From the NCBI GenBank assembly GCA_034437215.1, contig DAOTVC010000131.1:1-6835 (forward strand): a stretch of 6,835 nucleotides of DNA, written 5' to 3'. The notes under the pieces were generated by a model. That model made no database searches and had not been told where the DNA came from. It was given only the letters and a program-made list of their open reading frames with translations. The position numbers and the translations under genes were made by a program. Source of the DNA: DAOTVC01 sp034437215. Its GTDB lineage: Bacteria; Chloroflexota; Anaerolineae; B4-G1; SLSP01. Shown one piece after another: positions 1-5,522 of the stretch (position 1 is the first letter of the stretch; each line of letters starts with the position of its first letter).

Positions 1-1
1 G

Positions 2-190
2 GCCTTCTTCGCCCAGGTCAACCGGGACGTGGACCGGGCGGTGCGCGACCGGCTCGCCGGGCTCGAGCCGGAGTCGATGACGCCCGAGCACCTGCTGGAA
101 CGCTATCTGCAGGCCAAGGGGAAGTCGGAGGCGGAGATCGAGGCCTATCTCGAGATCGGCCAGGAGATTTTCCATACGGAATCCGACTGA
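2..190 (+). CDS. 3' end of a gene, likely nuclease SbcD subunit C-terminus (partial)
   Basis: An open frame enters at the left edge and runs without a stop to TGA at 188-190, giving the last 62 residues of a protein. The piece is charged and helical. It contains LTPEELLERYL-like and KGLSEEEIEAYL-like segments (visible as MTPEHLLERYLQAKG and EAEIEAYLEIGQEI), which resemble the C-terminal tail of bacterial SbcD, the Mre11-type metallophosphoesterase that works with SbcC in processing DNA ends and hairpins. The catalytic domain lies outside the window, so the name rests only on tail resemblance. An SbcC gene often follows sbcD; here a repeat-rich gap follows instead. That the frame is coding is well supported by its GC-rich third positions and clean stop. 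The family is uncertain, and another protein with a helical tail is possible. Confidence 0.5.
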   Translation, partial: AFFAQVNRDVDRAVRDRLAGLEPESMTPEHLLERYLQAKGKSEAEIEAYLEIGQEIFHTESD

Positions 191-215
191 GATTCCTCGG
201 TTGCCGTGCTCTAAC

Positions 216-536
216 TATGGCTCCGCTGAAAAAGATCTTACCACGGAGACCACGGAGATTTTTGATGTATAAAATGTAACTTTAGGTTTAACCTTCGTAA
301 TAATGGCTCTCCTGAAAAAAGCCTTTTTACCACAGAGGGCACGGAGATTTTTCAAATTGGACTTCATAAAATCAGGCAAAAGAGCGCCTTTTATAAAGAT
401 ATTTCACTATCTCCTTGGTTTTCTCGGTGTTCTCCGTGTTGGAAGAAGTTTTTTCAGGGCAGTCAATAATATTCGTGGTTTTATCAGTGTTCTCTGTGTC
501 CTCCGTGGTGAAATAGGGTTCTTGCAGTAGAGCCAA
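216..536. repeat. Four-copy direct/inverted repeat element built on 9-bp CACGGAGA-like units
   Basis: Copy 1 (216-262) and copy 2 (302-353) are direct repeats: TGGCTC, then CTGAAAAA, then a few bases, then two 9-bp units and ATTTTT. In copy 1 the units are an exact tandem, CCACGGAGA at 241-249 and 250-258. In copy 2 they are CCACAGAGG and GCACGGAGA at 330-347. Copies 3 (410-462) and 4 (489-536) carry the same motif on the opposite strand: TCTCGGTGT/TCTCCGTGT at 422-439 followed by TTTTTTCAG, and TCTCTGTGT/CCTCCGTGG at 491-508 followed by a mirror of TGGCTCT at 530-536. Copies 2 and 4 therefore form long imperfect inverted repeats around copy 3. There is no transposase gene. This could be a non-autonomous (MITE-like) element or an intergenic dispersed repeat; the sequence alone does not decide. 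Confidence 0.8.
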
Positions 537-557
537 CCATGGATCCCCAGAGGTACG

Positions 558-591
558 AAACAGGTATAGGAAAACCGGACTTCCCCTGTTT
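558..591. promoter_or_regulatory. Inverted repeat over the -35 region, possible operator
   Basis: AAACAGG at 558-564 and CCTGTTT at 585-591 are perfect inverted arms. The adjacent GGA (569-571) and TCC (582-584) extend the symmetry if TATA at 565-568 is bulged. The repeat lies from about -57 to -24 relative to the predicted start, where a repressor or activator could act. No regulator gene is present in the window and binding is inferred only from position and symmetry. Confidence 0.3.
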
Positions 592-599
592 GCTAATTT

Positions 600-608
600 T
601 GCTATAAT
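600..608 (+). promoter_or_regulatory. Extended -10 promoter for the lytic transglycosylase gene
   Basis: TGCTATAAT at 600-608 is a perfect extended -10 element (TG, one base, TATAAT). The -35 region 17 bp upstream (about 580-585, CTTCCC) is poor, as is common when an extended -10 is present. Transcription would start near 615, giving a leader of about 40 bases that includes the AAGGAGG at 636-642. Confidence 0.75.
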
Positions 609-655
609 AGATAGACATACGAGCCTATCCAATTGAAGGAGGAGTGGTTCTCAAT

Positions 656-1456
656 ATGAAGCCATCGCATTTAGCCGTGGCTCTGGTGGCACTGTCCCTC
701 GTGCTGCTCACCACCTGGCCCACCAACGTGGGGTTCGTCATGGCGGGCGTGGAAGAGCCGGAGTCCCCCGAGGGAGATCCCCCATCCATTTCGCCCTACT
801 GGCACCCCCGGGTACAGCAGTGGAACGCGCTCATCCTCGAGGAGGCGCAGTCGCGGTCCCTGGACCCCGACTTCCTGGCCTCTCTCCTCTGGATGGAGTC
901 GCGCGGATACCACGACGCGGTAGGGCCGGTGGGGGCGGTGGGATTGATGCAGGTGATGCCCAAGGAAGCGGGTTTCACCTGGCGACCGAGCAGGGACCTG
1001 CTCTTCGATCCCGCCGTCAATCTCTTCTGGGGAACGCGCACGCTGGCGACGGTCGTACACCAGGGTCAAGGCGACATTTTCAATGCCCTCGCAGCCTACA
1101 ACGGCGGCTGGGAGCAGATTCAGTATCGGGGTCCGCGCATCTTCGCCACGACCATCCTGCGGGACTACGCGCGCGCCGTGGCCCTGCGCCATGGCCTGCG
1201 CCCCTCCGACGAGTGGGTGGCCCTCTTTGCCGTGCGCGGCGTGCGTACCAACGGCCCTATCTGGGTCGCCGACTCGTCGCGCGACGACGTCTACTTCTAC
1301 AGCCGGGAGAATTGGGTGCCCGAGGGCTATCCGTTGATTCCCGAGCACCTGCCACCCGTCTCCATCGTCGCTCGCTGCGAGAAAGAGGATGGACGGACCT
1401 ACGACGTCGGTATCTGGTTGTACCTGGAACGAGAGGGAGAGTGGGTGGCTCCCTGA
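656..1456 (+). CDS. Secreted lytic transglycosylase, SLT domain
   Basis: The product is a 266-residue exported peptidoglycan lytic transglycosylase, an enzyme that cleaves the MurNAc-GlcNAc bond and leaves 1,6-anhydro ends. Residues 1-30 form a Sec signal peptide with a hydrophobic stretch at about 6-20, probably cut near the VMA at 28-30; no lipobox cysteine is seen. A Pro/Glu-rich linker follows (32-50). The SLT fold spans about 54-178 and shows the family motifs in order: catalytic Glu81 in WMESRGY, GLMQVMP at 96-102 and AYNGGW at 147-152. Residues 185-266 form an extra C-terminal segment that I cannot assign. ATG at 656 is preferred over the in-frame GTG at 644, because AAGGAGG (636-642) nearly touches the GTG but lies 13 bases from the ATG; that gap is somewhat long. 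The gene has its own promoter and terminator, so it is probably monocistronic. Confidence 0.9.
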   Translation: MKPSHLAVALVALSLVLLTTWPTNVGFVMAGVEEPESPEGDPPSISPYWHPRVQQWNALILEEAQSRSLDPDFLASLLWMESRGYHDAVGPVGAVGLMQVMPKEAGFTWRPSRDLLFDPAVNLFWGTRTLATVVHQGQGDIFNALAAYNGGWEQIQYRGPRIFATTILRDYARAVALRHGLRPSDEWVALFAVRGVRTNGPIWVADSSRDDVYFYSRENWVPEGYPLIPEHLPPVSIVARCEKEDGRTYDVGIWLYLEREGEWVAP

Positions 1457-1474
1457 TGGGGTTCAAATTTAAGC

Positions 1475-1503
1475 AGGCCGGGACACCCGTTCCGGCCTTT
1501 TTT
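1475..1503 (+). terminator. Intrinsic terminator after the lytic transglycosylase gene
   Basis: AGGCCGG (1475-1481) pairs with CCGGCCT (1492-1498). The stem continues as G-T, A-T and C-G pairs to a four-base ACCC loop, about 10 pairs in all, and is followed by a T-run through 1503. It lies 18 bases after the stop codon and ends just before the rluD ribosome binding site, so it separates the two transcription units unless there is read-through. Confidence 0.88.
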
Positions 1504-1521
1504 GTCAGAAGGGGGTAGAAG

Positions 1522-2469
1522 ATGACCGATCAGCAGCCTCTCCGCACGCACACTCTGCGCGTCGTCAGCGGCGGGGAGCGCCTCGACCGCTACGTGGCGG
1601 ACGTGCTCCCCGGTCTCTCGCGCACCGCCGTGCAGCGGCTGCTCAACGAGGGAGAGGTCACCGTCAACGAGGTACCCGTCACCAAGGCTTCCCACAAAGT
1701 GGAGGAGGGGGATCTGATCGTTGTGCGGGTGCCCCGGCCCGCGCCGACGGGCCTGGAGGCGGAGGAGATCCTGCTCGAGGTGCTCTACGAGGACGCCGAC
1801 ATCGTCGTCGTGAACAAGGAGGCGGGGATGGTGGTCCATCCCGGCGCGGGTAACCGCTCGGGGACGCTGGTCAACGCCCTCCTGGCCCACATTCCCGACC
1901 TCACCGGAGTGGGGGGTGAGCTCCGTCCGGGTATCGTCCACCGCCTCGACAAGGAGACGTCGGGCGCGCTCGTCGTCGCCAAGCACGATCAGGCCCTGCG
2001 ATCGCTGCAGCGGCAGTTCAAGCGGCGGGAGGTGGACAAGCGCTACGTGGCGCTTTTTATCGGCAACCTGCCCCGGGACGAGGGGCTCATCGAGGCGCCC
2101 GTCGCCCGCCACCCCGTGCATCGCAAGCGGATGGCGGTGGTGGAGGGTGGGAAGCAGGCCCGCACCCGCTGGAAGGTCGTCCGGCGCCTGCAGGACGACG
2201 AGGGGCGCATCTACACCCTGGCCGAGGTGGCGCTGCTCACCGGGCGCACCCACCAGATCCGCGTCCACTTCTCCTGGCTGGGTTACCCTCTCGTCGGCGA
2301 CAAGCGCTACGGTCCCCGCCGTCTGCCCCTCGCTGCGCCTCGCCACTTTCTCCACGCGCGGGATCTCACCCTCACCCATCCCACGACGGGCGAGCGCATG
2401 ACCTTCTCCGCACCCCTCCCCGCCGATCTGCAGGCAGTCCTCGAGTCGCTCAGTCGGGTAGTCGGGTAG
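1522..2469 (+). CDS. rluD: RluA/RluD-family 23S rRNA pseudouridine synthase
   Basis: The 315-residue product belongs to the family that isomerises uridine to pseudouridine in 23S rRNA. An S4 RNA-binding domain occupies about 12-72 (ERLDRYVAD, SRTAVQRLLNEGEVTVNE). The catalytic domain spans about 82-300 and carries the signature HRLDKETSG at 140-148, with catalytic Asp143, followed by GRTHQIRVH at 241-249 and a GYPLVGDKRYG segment at 254-264. Length and an S4 domain fused to the catalytic domain match RluC and RluD; RluD (U1911/1915/1917 in helix 69 in E. coli) is the more likely match, but RluC-type targets cannot be excluded. AAGGGGG at 1509-1515, six bases before ATG 1522, supports the start. 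A terminator lies just upstream and no clear promoter is visible in the short gap. The last codons and the stop lie inside an 8-bp tandem repeat (GTCGGGTA). Confidence 0.92.
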   Translation: MTDQQPLRTHTLRVVSGGERLDRYVADVLPGLSRTAVQRLLNEGEVTVNEVPVTKASHKVEEGDLIVVRVPRPAPTGLEAEEILLEVLYEDADIVVVNKEAGMVVHPGAGNRSGTLVNALLAHIPDLTGVGGELRPGIVHRLDKETSGALVVAKHDQALRSLQRQFKRREVDKRYVALFIGNLPRDEGLIEAPVARHPVHRKRMAVVEGGKQARTRWKVVRRLQDDEGRIYTLAEVALLTGRTHQIRVHFSWLGYPLVGDKRYGPRRLPLAAPRHFLHARDLTLTHPTTGERMTFSAPLPADLQAVLESLSRVVG

Positions 2470-2477
2470 TCTGGATA
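2453..2477 (+). repeat. 8-bp tandem repeat at the 3' end of rluD
   Basis: GTCGGGTA is present twice without change at 2453-2460 and 2461-2468, followed by the degenerate GTCTGGATA (2469-2477). The rluD stop codon TAG (2467-2469) spans the junction of the second and third units, so the last residues of the protein are encoded by repeat sequence. Confidence 0.8.
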
Positions 2478-2500
2478 GACTTAGGAGCTGTATAAGAACG

Positions 2501-2565
2501 ACTTCCCGCGTCCACGCCCCCGGGGACGGGGGCTGAGAGCGAAAAAACGGGAAGTTATATTTTTA
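2501..2565 (+). terminator. Probable terminator after rluD, nested hairpin with T-rich tail
   Basis: ACTTCCCG (2501-2508) pairs with CGGGAAGT (2548-2555), and TATATTTTT follows (2557-2565). Inside the loop, GCCCCC (2516-2521) pairs with GGGGGC (2528-2533); an alternative pairing of CGTCC (2509-2513) with GGACG (2524-2528) competes with it. The long enclosed loop and interrupted T-run make this less typical than the terminator at 1475, but its place about 30 bases after rluD fits. Confidence 0.55.
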
Positions 2566-2589
2566 CGAACCCTTAGTTTTCGCGACCAA

Positions 2590-2604
2590 AGACCTCGGAG
2601 GTCT
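2590..2604. repeat. Perfect palindrome AGACCTC-G-GAGGTCT
   Basis: Seven-base arms around a single central G. As RNA it would form a short stem with a small loop. No T-run follows, so it is unlikely to be a terminator. Its function is unknown. Confidence 0.7.
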
Positions 2605-2609
2605 ACGAC

Positions 2610-2636
2610 TCGATGGTTGTATTTTACAACCGTCGA
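2610..2636. repeat. 12-bp hairpin with TTT loop
   Basis: TCGATGGTTGTA (2610-2621) pairs with TACAACCGTCGA (2625-2636), with one G-T wobble, around the loop TTT (2622-2624). It starts five bases after the preceding palindrome. There is no T-tract on either strand, so a structural RNA element, protein-binding site or dispersed repeat is more likely than a terminator. Confidence 0.7.
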
Positions 2637-2650
2637 CCTGCCCAACTGTT

Positions 2651-2738
2651 GGACTATCCGGCTATGGACTCTTCGACCAGCCGACCATCTGTCTATCGGA
2701 CTAAACGACGACCAGACTGTCTGACCAACCGTTGACTA
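2651..2738. repeat. Degenerate array with 8-bp period, GACYA-type units
   Basis: Reading in steps of eight from 2667, the units start GACTCTTC, GACCAGCC, GACCATCT, GTCTATCG, GACTAAAC, GACGACCA, GACTGTCT and GACCAACC (to 2730); seven of the eight begin with GAC. GACTATCCG at 2652-2660 belongs to the same type, one base out of register. The units resemble the reverse complement of the GTCGGGTA repeat at the rluD end, so the two arrays face each other across the hairpin region. Confidence 0.7.
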
Positions 2739-2759
2739 AACGTCCATTTGGGGTATGCT
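2732..2759 (+). promoter_or_regulatory. Candidate promoter for tlyA
   Basis: TTGACT at 2732-2737 matches five of six -35 bases, and TATGCT at 2754-2759 matches four of six -10 bases, with a 16-bp spacer. The predicted start falls at about 2766, exactly the likely GTG start codon of tlyA. This would give a leaderless mRNA and explain the missing ribosome binding site. Confidence 0.5.
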
Positions 2760-2765
2760 TCCTTT

Positions 2766-3560
2766 GTGGAGAAGGAACGGATCGACCGCCTGATGGTGGA
2801 CCGGGGGCTGGCGAAGAGCCGCAACCGGGCCCAGCGCATCATCCGCGCCGGTGAGGTGCGGGTGGACGGCGAGCTGGTGGACAAGCCGGGGACCCAGGTG
2901 CCCGTCGAGGCCGAGATCAGCGTGGCGGAGCGCCCGCCCTTCGTGAGCCGGGGCGGGGAGAAGCTGGAGGCGGCGCTGGAGCGCTTCCCCGTCGAGGTGG
3001 AGGGCCAGGTCGCCGCCGACGTCGGGGCCTCCACGGGAGGGTTCACCGACTGCCTGCTGCAACGGGGGGCCGAGAAGGTCTACGCCATCGACGTGGGGTA
3101 CGGGCAGCTGGCCTGGACGCTGCGGCAGGACCCGCGGGTTGTGGTGATGGAGCGGACGAACGCGCGCTACCTGCGCTCGTTGGAGGAGCCCGTGGACCTG
3201 GTCGTCTCCGACGTCTCCTTCATCTCCCTCCGCCTCATCTACCAGGCGGCGGTCAGCTGGCTGAAGCCGGGGGGCGACGTCGTCTCCCTCATCAAGCCGC
3301 AGTTCGAGGCCGGGCGCCGGCAGGTGGGGAGGGGGGGCGTCGTGCGCGACCCCGACGTGCACCGGCAGGTGCTGGAGGAGGTCACGGCGATGATGGCGGA
3401 TCTCGGCCTGGGGCTACAGGGGCTGCTGGTCTCCCCCCTCGTGGGGCCGGCGGGCAACGTCGAGTTCCTCGGCTGGTGGCGACTGGGGGCACCGGAGGAG
3501 GGGAGCGAGGCGTGGATCGCGCGGGGCCTGGCGGAGGCCGGTGCGTTACGTGAAGCGTGA
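2766..3560 (+). CDS. tlyA: TlyA-type rRNA (cytidine-2'-O)-methyltransferase
   Basis: From GTG 2766 the product has 264 residues, within the family's usual 245-275. An S4 RNA-binding domain comes first (about 5-58, IDRLMVDRGLAKSRNRAQRIIRAGEV). It is followed by a FtsJ/RrmJ-like Rossmann methyltransferase domain: SRGGEKL with Lys66, the SAM-binding DVGASTGGFTD (85-95), SDVSF with Asp149, IKPQFEAG with Lys177 and VGPAGNVEF with Glu233. These residues correspond to the K-D-K-E set of 2'-O-methyltransferases, so the enzyme looks intact. Known TlyA proteins methylate C1920 of 23S rRNA, and type II members also C1409 of 16S rRNA; the type here is not decidable. An upstream in-frame TTG at 2748 has no better ribosome binding site, and family members begin close to the KERIDRLMVDRG segment, which favours 2766. 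The stop lies inside a 7-bp repeat. Confidence 0.92.
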   Translation: MEKERIDRLMVDRGLAKSRNRAQRIIRAGEVRVDGELVDKPGTQVPVEAEISVAERPPFVSRGGEKLEAALERFPVEVEGQVAADVGASTGGFTDCLLQRGAEKVYAIDVGYGQLAWTLRQDPRVVVMERTNARYLRSLEEPVDLVVSDVSFISLRLIYQAAVSWLKPGGDVVSLIKPQFEAGRRQVGRGGVVRDPDVHRQVLEEVTAMMADLGLGLQGLLVSPLVGPAGNVEFLGWWRLGAPEEGSEAWIARGLAEAGALREA

Positions 3561-3569
3561 AACGTGAAA
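3549..3569 (+). repeat. 7-bp tandem repeat CGTGAAA at the 3' end of tlyA
   Basis: Three consecutive heptamers: CGTGAAG (3549-3555), CGTGAAA (3556-3562) and CGTGAAA (3563-3569). The tlyA stop TGA (3558-3560) sits in the second unit, so the last residues of TlyA are repeat-encoded. The following 3570-3645 is AT- and pyrimidine-rich, with no terminator seen. Confidence 0.8.
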
Positions 3570-3645
3570 CATCACATTTCATCTCATCTAACTTATCTTT
3601 ATTGCATACAGTCGACTATACATTTCAAGAGCAGTGGTGCACGGC

Positions 3646-5457
3646 ATGGATCCCAAATACATTCGGAATTTTAGCATTATCGCCCATATCGATCACGGCA
3701 AGTCCACCCTGGCGGACCGTCTCCTCGAGGTGACGGGCACGGTGGGCGCCCGGGAGCTCTCCTCCCACTCGCAGGTGCTGGACAGCATGGACCTGGAGCA
3801 GGAGAAGGGGGTGACCATCAAGGCCTCGGCGGTGCACATGCGCTGGAAGGCCGCCGACGGGCAGGCCTACGCCCTCAACCTCATCGACACGCCGGGGCAC
3901 GTGGACTTCGGCTACGAGGTGAGCCGGGCGCTGGCGGCCTGCGAGGGTGCGCTGCTCGTCGTGGACGCCACGCAGGGCATCGAGGCCCAGACGCTGGCGA
4001 ACCTCTACCTGGCCCTGGAGAACGACCTGGAGATCATCCCGGTCATCAACAAGATCGACCTGGCGACGGCGCAGGTCGAGCAGGTGACGATGGAGATCGC
4101 CGAGCTCCTGGGCGTGCCGCTGGACGAGATCATCACCGTCTCCGCGAAGGAGGGCACCAACGTCGAGGCGGTGCTGCAGGCCATCGTGGAGCGGGTGCCG
4201 CCTCCCGTGACGGGAGATCCCGAGGCGCCCCTGACGGCGCTCATCTTCGACTCCCACTACGATCCCTACAAGGGGGTCATCGCCTACGTCCGCCTCCAGG
4301 AGGGGCGGGTGGACGTCCACACGCAGCTCCTGATGATGGCGACGGGCGCGCGCAACGAGCCCATCGAGGTGGGGGTCTTTGCGCCGGCGATGCTGCCTGT
4401 GAAGGAGCTCTCGGCGGGTGAGGTGGGCTATCTCGCCACCGGGCTGAAGACGGTGCGCGAGGCGCGGGTGGGGGACACGGTCACCGACGCCCGCAACCCG
4501 GCGCCCCAGCCCCTGGCGGGGTACCAGCCCGCCAAGCCCATGGTCTTCGCCAGCCTCTATCCCTCGGAGCCCGACGACTACGAGGATCTACGGGACGCCC
4601 TCGAGAAGCTGCAGCTCAACGACGCGGCGCTGACCTACGAGCCGGAGACGTCGGAGGCGCTGCAGTTCGGCTTCCGCTGCGGTTTCCTGGGGCTCTTCCA
4701 CATGATCATCGTCCAGGAGCGGCTGGAGCGGGAGTACGACCAGGATCTGGTGGTCACCGCGCCCAGCGTCGCCTACCAGGTGCTCCTGACCGACGGCGAG
4801 GTCCAGGAGATCCACCGCCCTTCCGACCTGCCCGATCCGGCGAGGATCGCGGAGGTGCGGGAGCCCTGGATGAAGGTCCAGGTTATCACGCCCAACGACT
4901 ACCTGGGGGTCCTGATGGAGATCTTCCGGCGGAAGCGGGGCAACTTCCTGATGACGGAGACGCTCGACACGCGCCGCGTGCTCCTCACCTTCGAGATACC
5001 GCTGGCGGAGATGGTCATCGATCTGCACGACCGCATCAAGTCGGCCACGCGGGGCTACGCCTCCATGGACTACAGCTTCGAGGCCTATCGCGTCGACAAG
5101 CTGGTCAAGGTGGACGTGCTCATCAACGGGGAGCCGGTGGATGCGCTGGCGATGATCGTCCACGAGGATCTGGCCCGGGAACGGGGAACGAACCTCATCC
5201 GGAAGATGAAGGAGGCCATCCCGCGGCAGCTCTTCGAGGTGCCCATCCAGGCGGCGGTGGGGAGCAAGATCCTGGCGCGGGTCAACGTCAAGGCGCTGCG
5301 AAAGGACGTGCTGGCGAAGTGCTACGGCGGCGACGTGTCCCGCAAACGCAAGCTGTTGGAGAAGCAGAAGGCGGGCAAGAAGCGGATGAAGCAGCTGGGC
5401 GACGTCGTGATCCCCCAGGAGGCCTTCCTGGCCCTCCTGCGCCTCGACGAGGAGTAG
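3646..5457 (+). CDS. lepA: Elongation factor 4 (LepA), ribosomal translation GTPase
   Basis: The 603-residue product has the normal length for LepA/EF4, a ribosome-binding GTPase of the EF-G type linked to back-translocation and 30S biogenesis. The GTPase domain (about 4-185) shows G1 AHIDHGKST (13-21), the G2 Thr in KGVTIKA (about 57), G3 DTPGH (81-85), G4 NKID (135-138) and G5 SAKEG (166-170). EF-G-like domains II, III and V follow. The basic LepA-specific C-terminus ends with RKRKLLEKQKAGKKRMKQ (566-583) and IPQEAF, diagnostic of LepA against EF-G. ATG 3646 is chosen because family members begin a few residues before IRNFSIIAHIDHGKS; GTG codons at 3634 and 3637 are alternatives. No strong ribosome binding site is visible. 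TATACA at 3617-3622 is a weak -10 candidate, so expression could also come from tlyA read-through across the 85-bp gap. Confidence 0.97.
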   Translation: MDPKYIRNFSIIAHIDHGKSTLADRLLEVTGTVGARELSSHSQVLDSMDLEQEKGVTIKASAVHMRWKAADGQAYALNLIDTPGHVDFGYEVSRALAACEGALLVVDATQGIEAQTLANLYLALENDLEIIPVINKIDLATAQVEQVTMEIAELLGVPLDEIITVSAKEGTNVEAVLQAIVERVPPPVTGDPEAPLTALIFDSHYDPYKGVIAYVRLQEGRVDVHTQLLMMATGARNEPIEVGVFAPAMLPVKELSAGEVGYLATGLKTVREARVGDTVTDARNPAPQPLAGYQPAKPMVFASLYPSEPDDYEDLRDALEKLQLNDAALTYEPETSEALQFGFRCGFLGLFHMIIVQERLEREYDQDLVVTAPSVAYQVLLTDGEVQEIHRPSDLPDPARIAEVREPWMKVQVITPNDYLGVLMEIFRRKRGNFLMTETLDTRRVLLTFEIPLAEMVIDLHDRIKSATRGYASMDYSFEAYRVDKLVKVDVLINGEPVDALAMIVHEDLARERGTNLIRKMKEAIPRQLFEVPIQAAVGSKILARVNVKALRKDVLAKCYGGDVSRKRKLLEKQKAGKKRMKQLGDVVIPQEAFLALLRLDEE

Positions 5458-5510
5458 GAAGGGCAGAGGTCGCAACAGAAACCGAAGAGGAGAGCAGCAC
5501 TGCGTAGAAG

Positions 5511-5516
5511 AGGAGG
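5511..5516 (+). promoter_or_regulatory. Strong ribosome binding site deciding the AI-2E family gene start
   Basis: AGGAGG lies six bases before GTG 5523. It supports this GTG over the downstream in-frame ATG at 5550, which has no comparable site. The 65-bp gap after lepA has no terminator, so the two genes may be co-transcribed. Confidence 0.8.
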
Positions 5517-5522
5517 GGAAAC

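Larger units (their letters stand above)
191..600. other. Repeat-rich non-coding gap
   Basis: About 410 bases without a credible gene. The composition is much more AT-rich than the flanking coding regions. Short open frames exist on both strands (303-530 on + and 372-632 on -), but they run through inverted and direct repeats, lack a sensible ribosome binding site and encode low-complexity peptides. The stretch holds the four-copy 9-bp-unit element at 216-536, and beyond it the upstream part of the lytic transglycosylase promoter. No terminator for the upstream gene is obvious. Confidence 0.7.
2470..2747. other. Structured, repeat-bearing intergenic region
   Basis: Nearly 280 bases with no supported gene. 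From left to right it holds the end of an 8-bp tandem repeat, a nested terminator-like hairpin (2501-2565), an AT-rich spacer, two perfect or near-perfect hairpins (2590-2604 and 2610-2636), a small palindrome CCAACTGTTGG (2642-2652), and an 8-bp-period GACYA array (2651-2738). It ends in a candidate promoter for tlyA. Confidence 0.7.

Noticed and set aside
303..530. Open frame on + (75 aa) starting at an ATG in the repeat gap
   Set aside because: It runs through copies 2, 3 and 4 of the inverted repeat element, has no ribosome binding site and codes a low-complexity basic peptide; the minus-strand frame at 372-632 fails for the same reasons.
216..536. CRISPR array
   Set aside because: Copies are degenerate, occur in both orientations and lack regular unique spacers; no cas gene is nearby.
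1399..2379. Minus-strand open frame of 326 aa
   Set aside because: It lies opposite rluD, whose catalytic motifs are intact on the + strand; the minus-strand product has no recognisable family features.
2516..2560. TPP riboswitch, suggested by GGGGGCTGAGAG at 2528-2539
   Set aside because: Only the CTGAGA-like string is present. The second conserved half (AACCTGAT and the following stem) is missing, and the neighbouring gene is not a thiamine gene.
3593..3624. Promoter for lepA
   Set aside because: TATACA or TACATT could serve as a weak -10, but no -35 with acceptable spacing is visible, so it is mentioned only under lepA.
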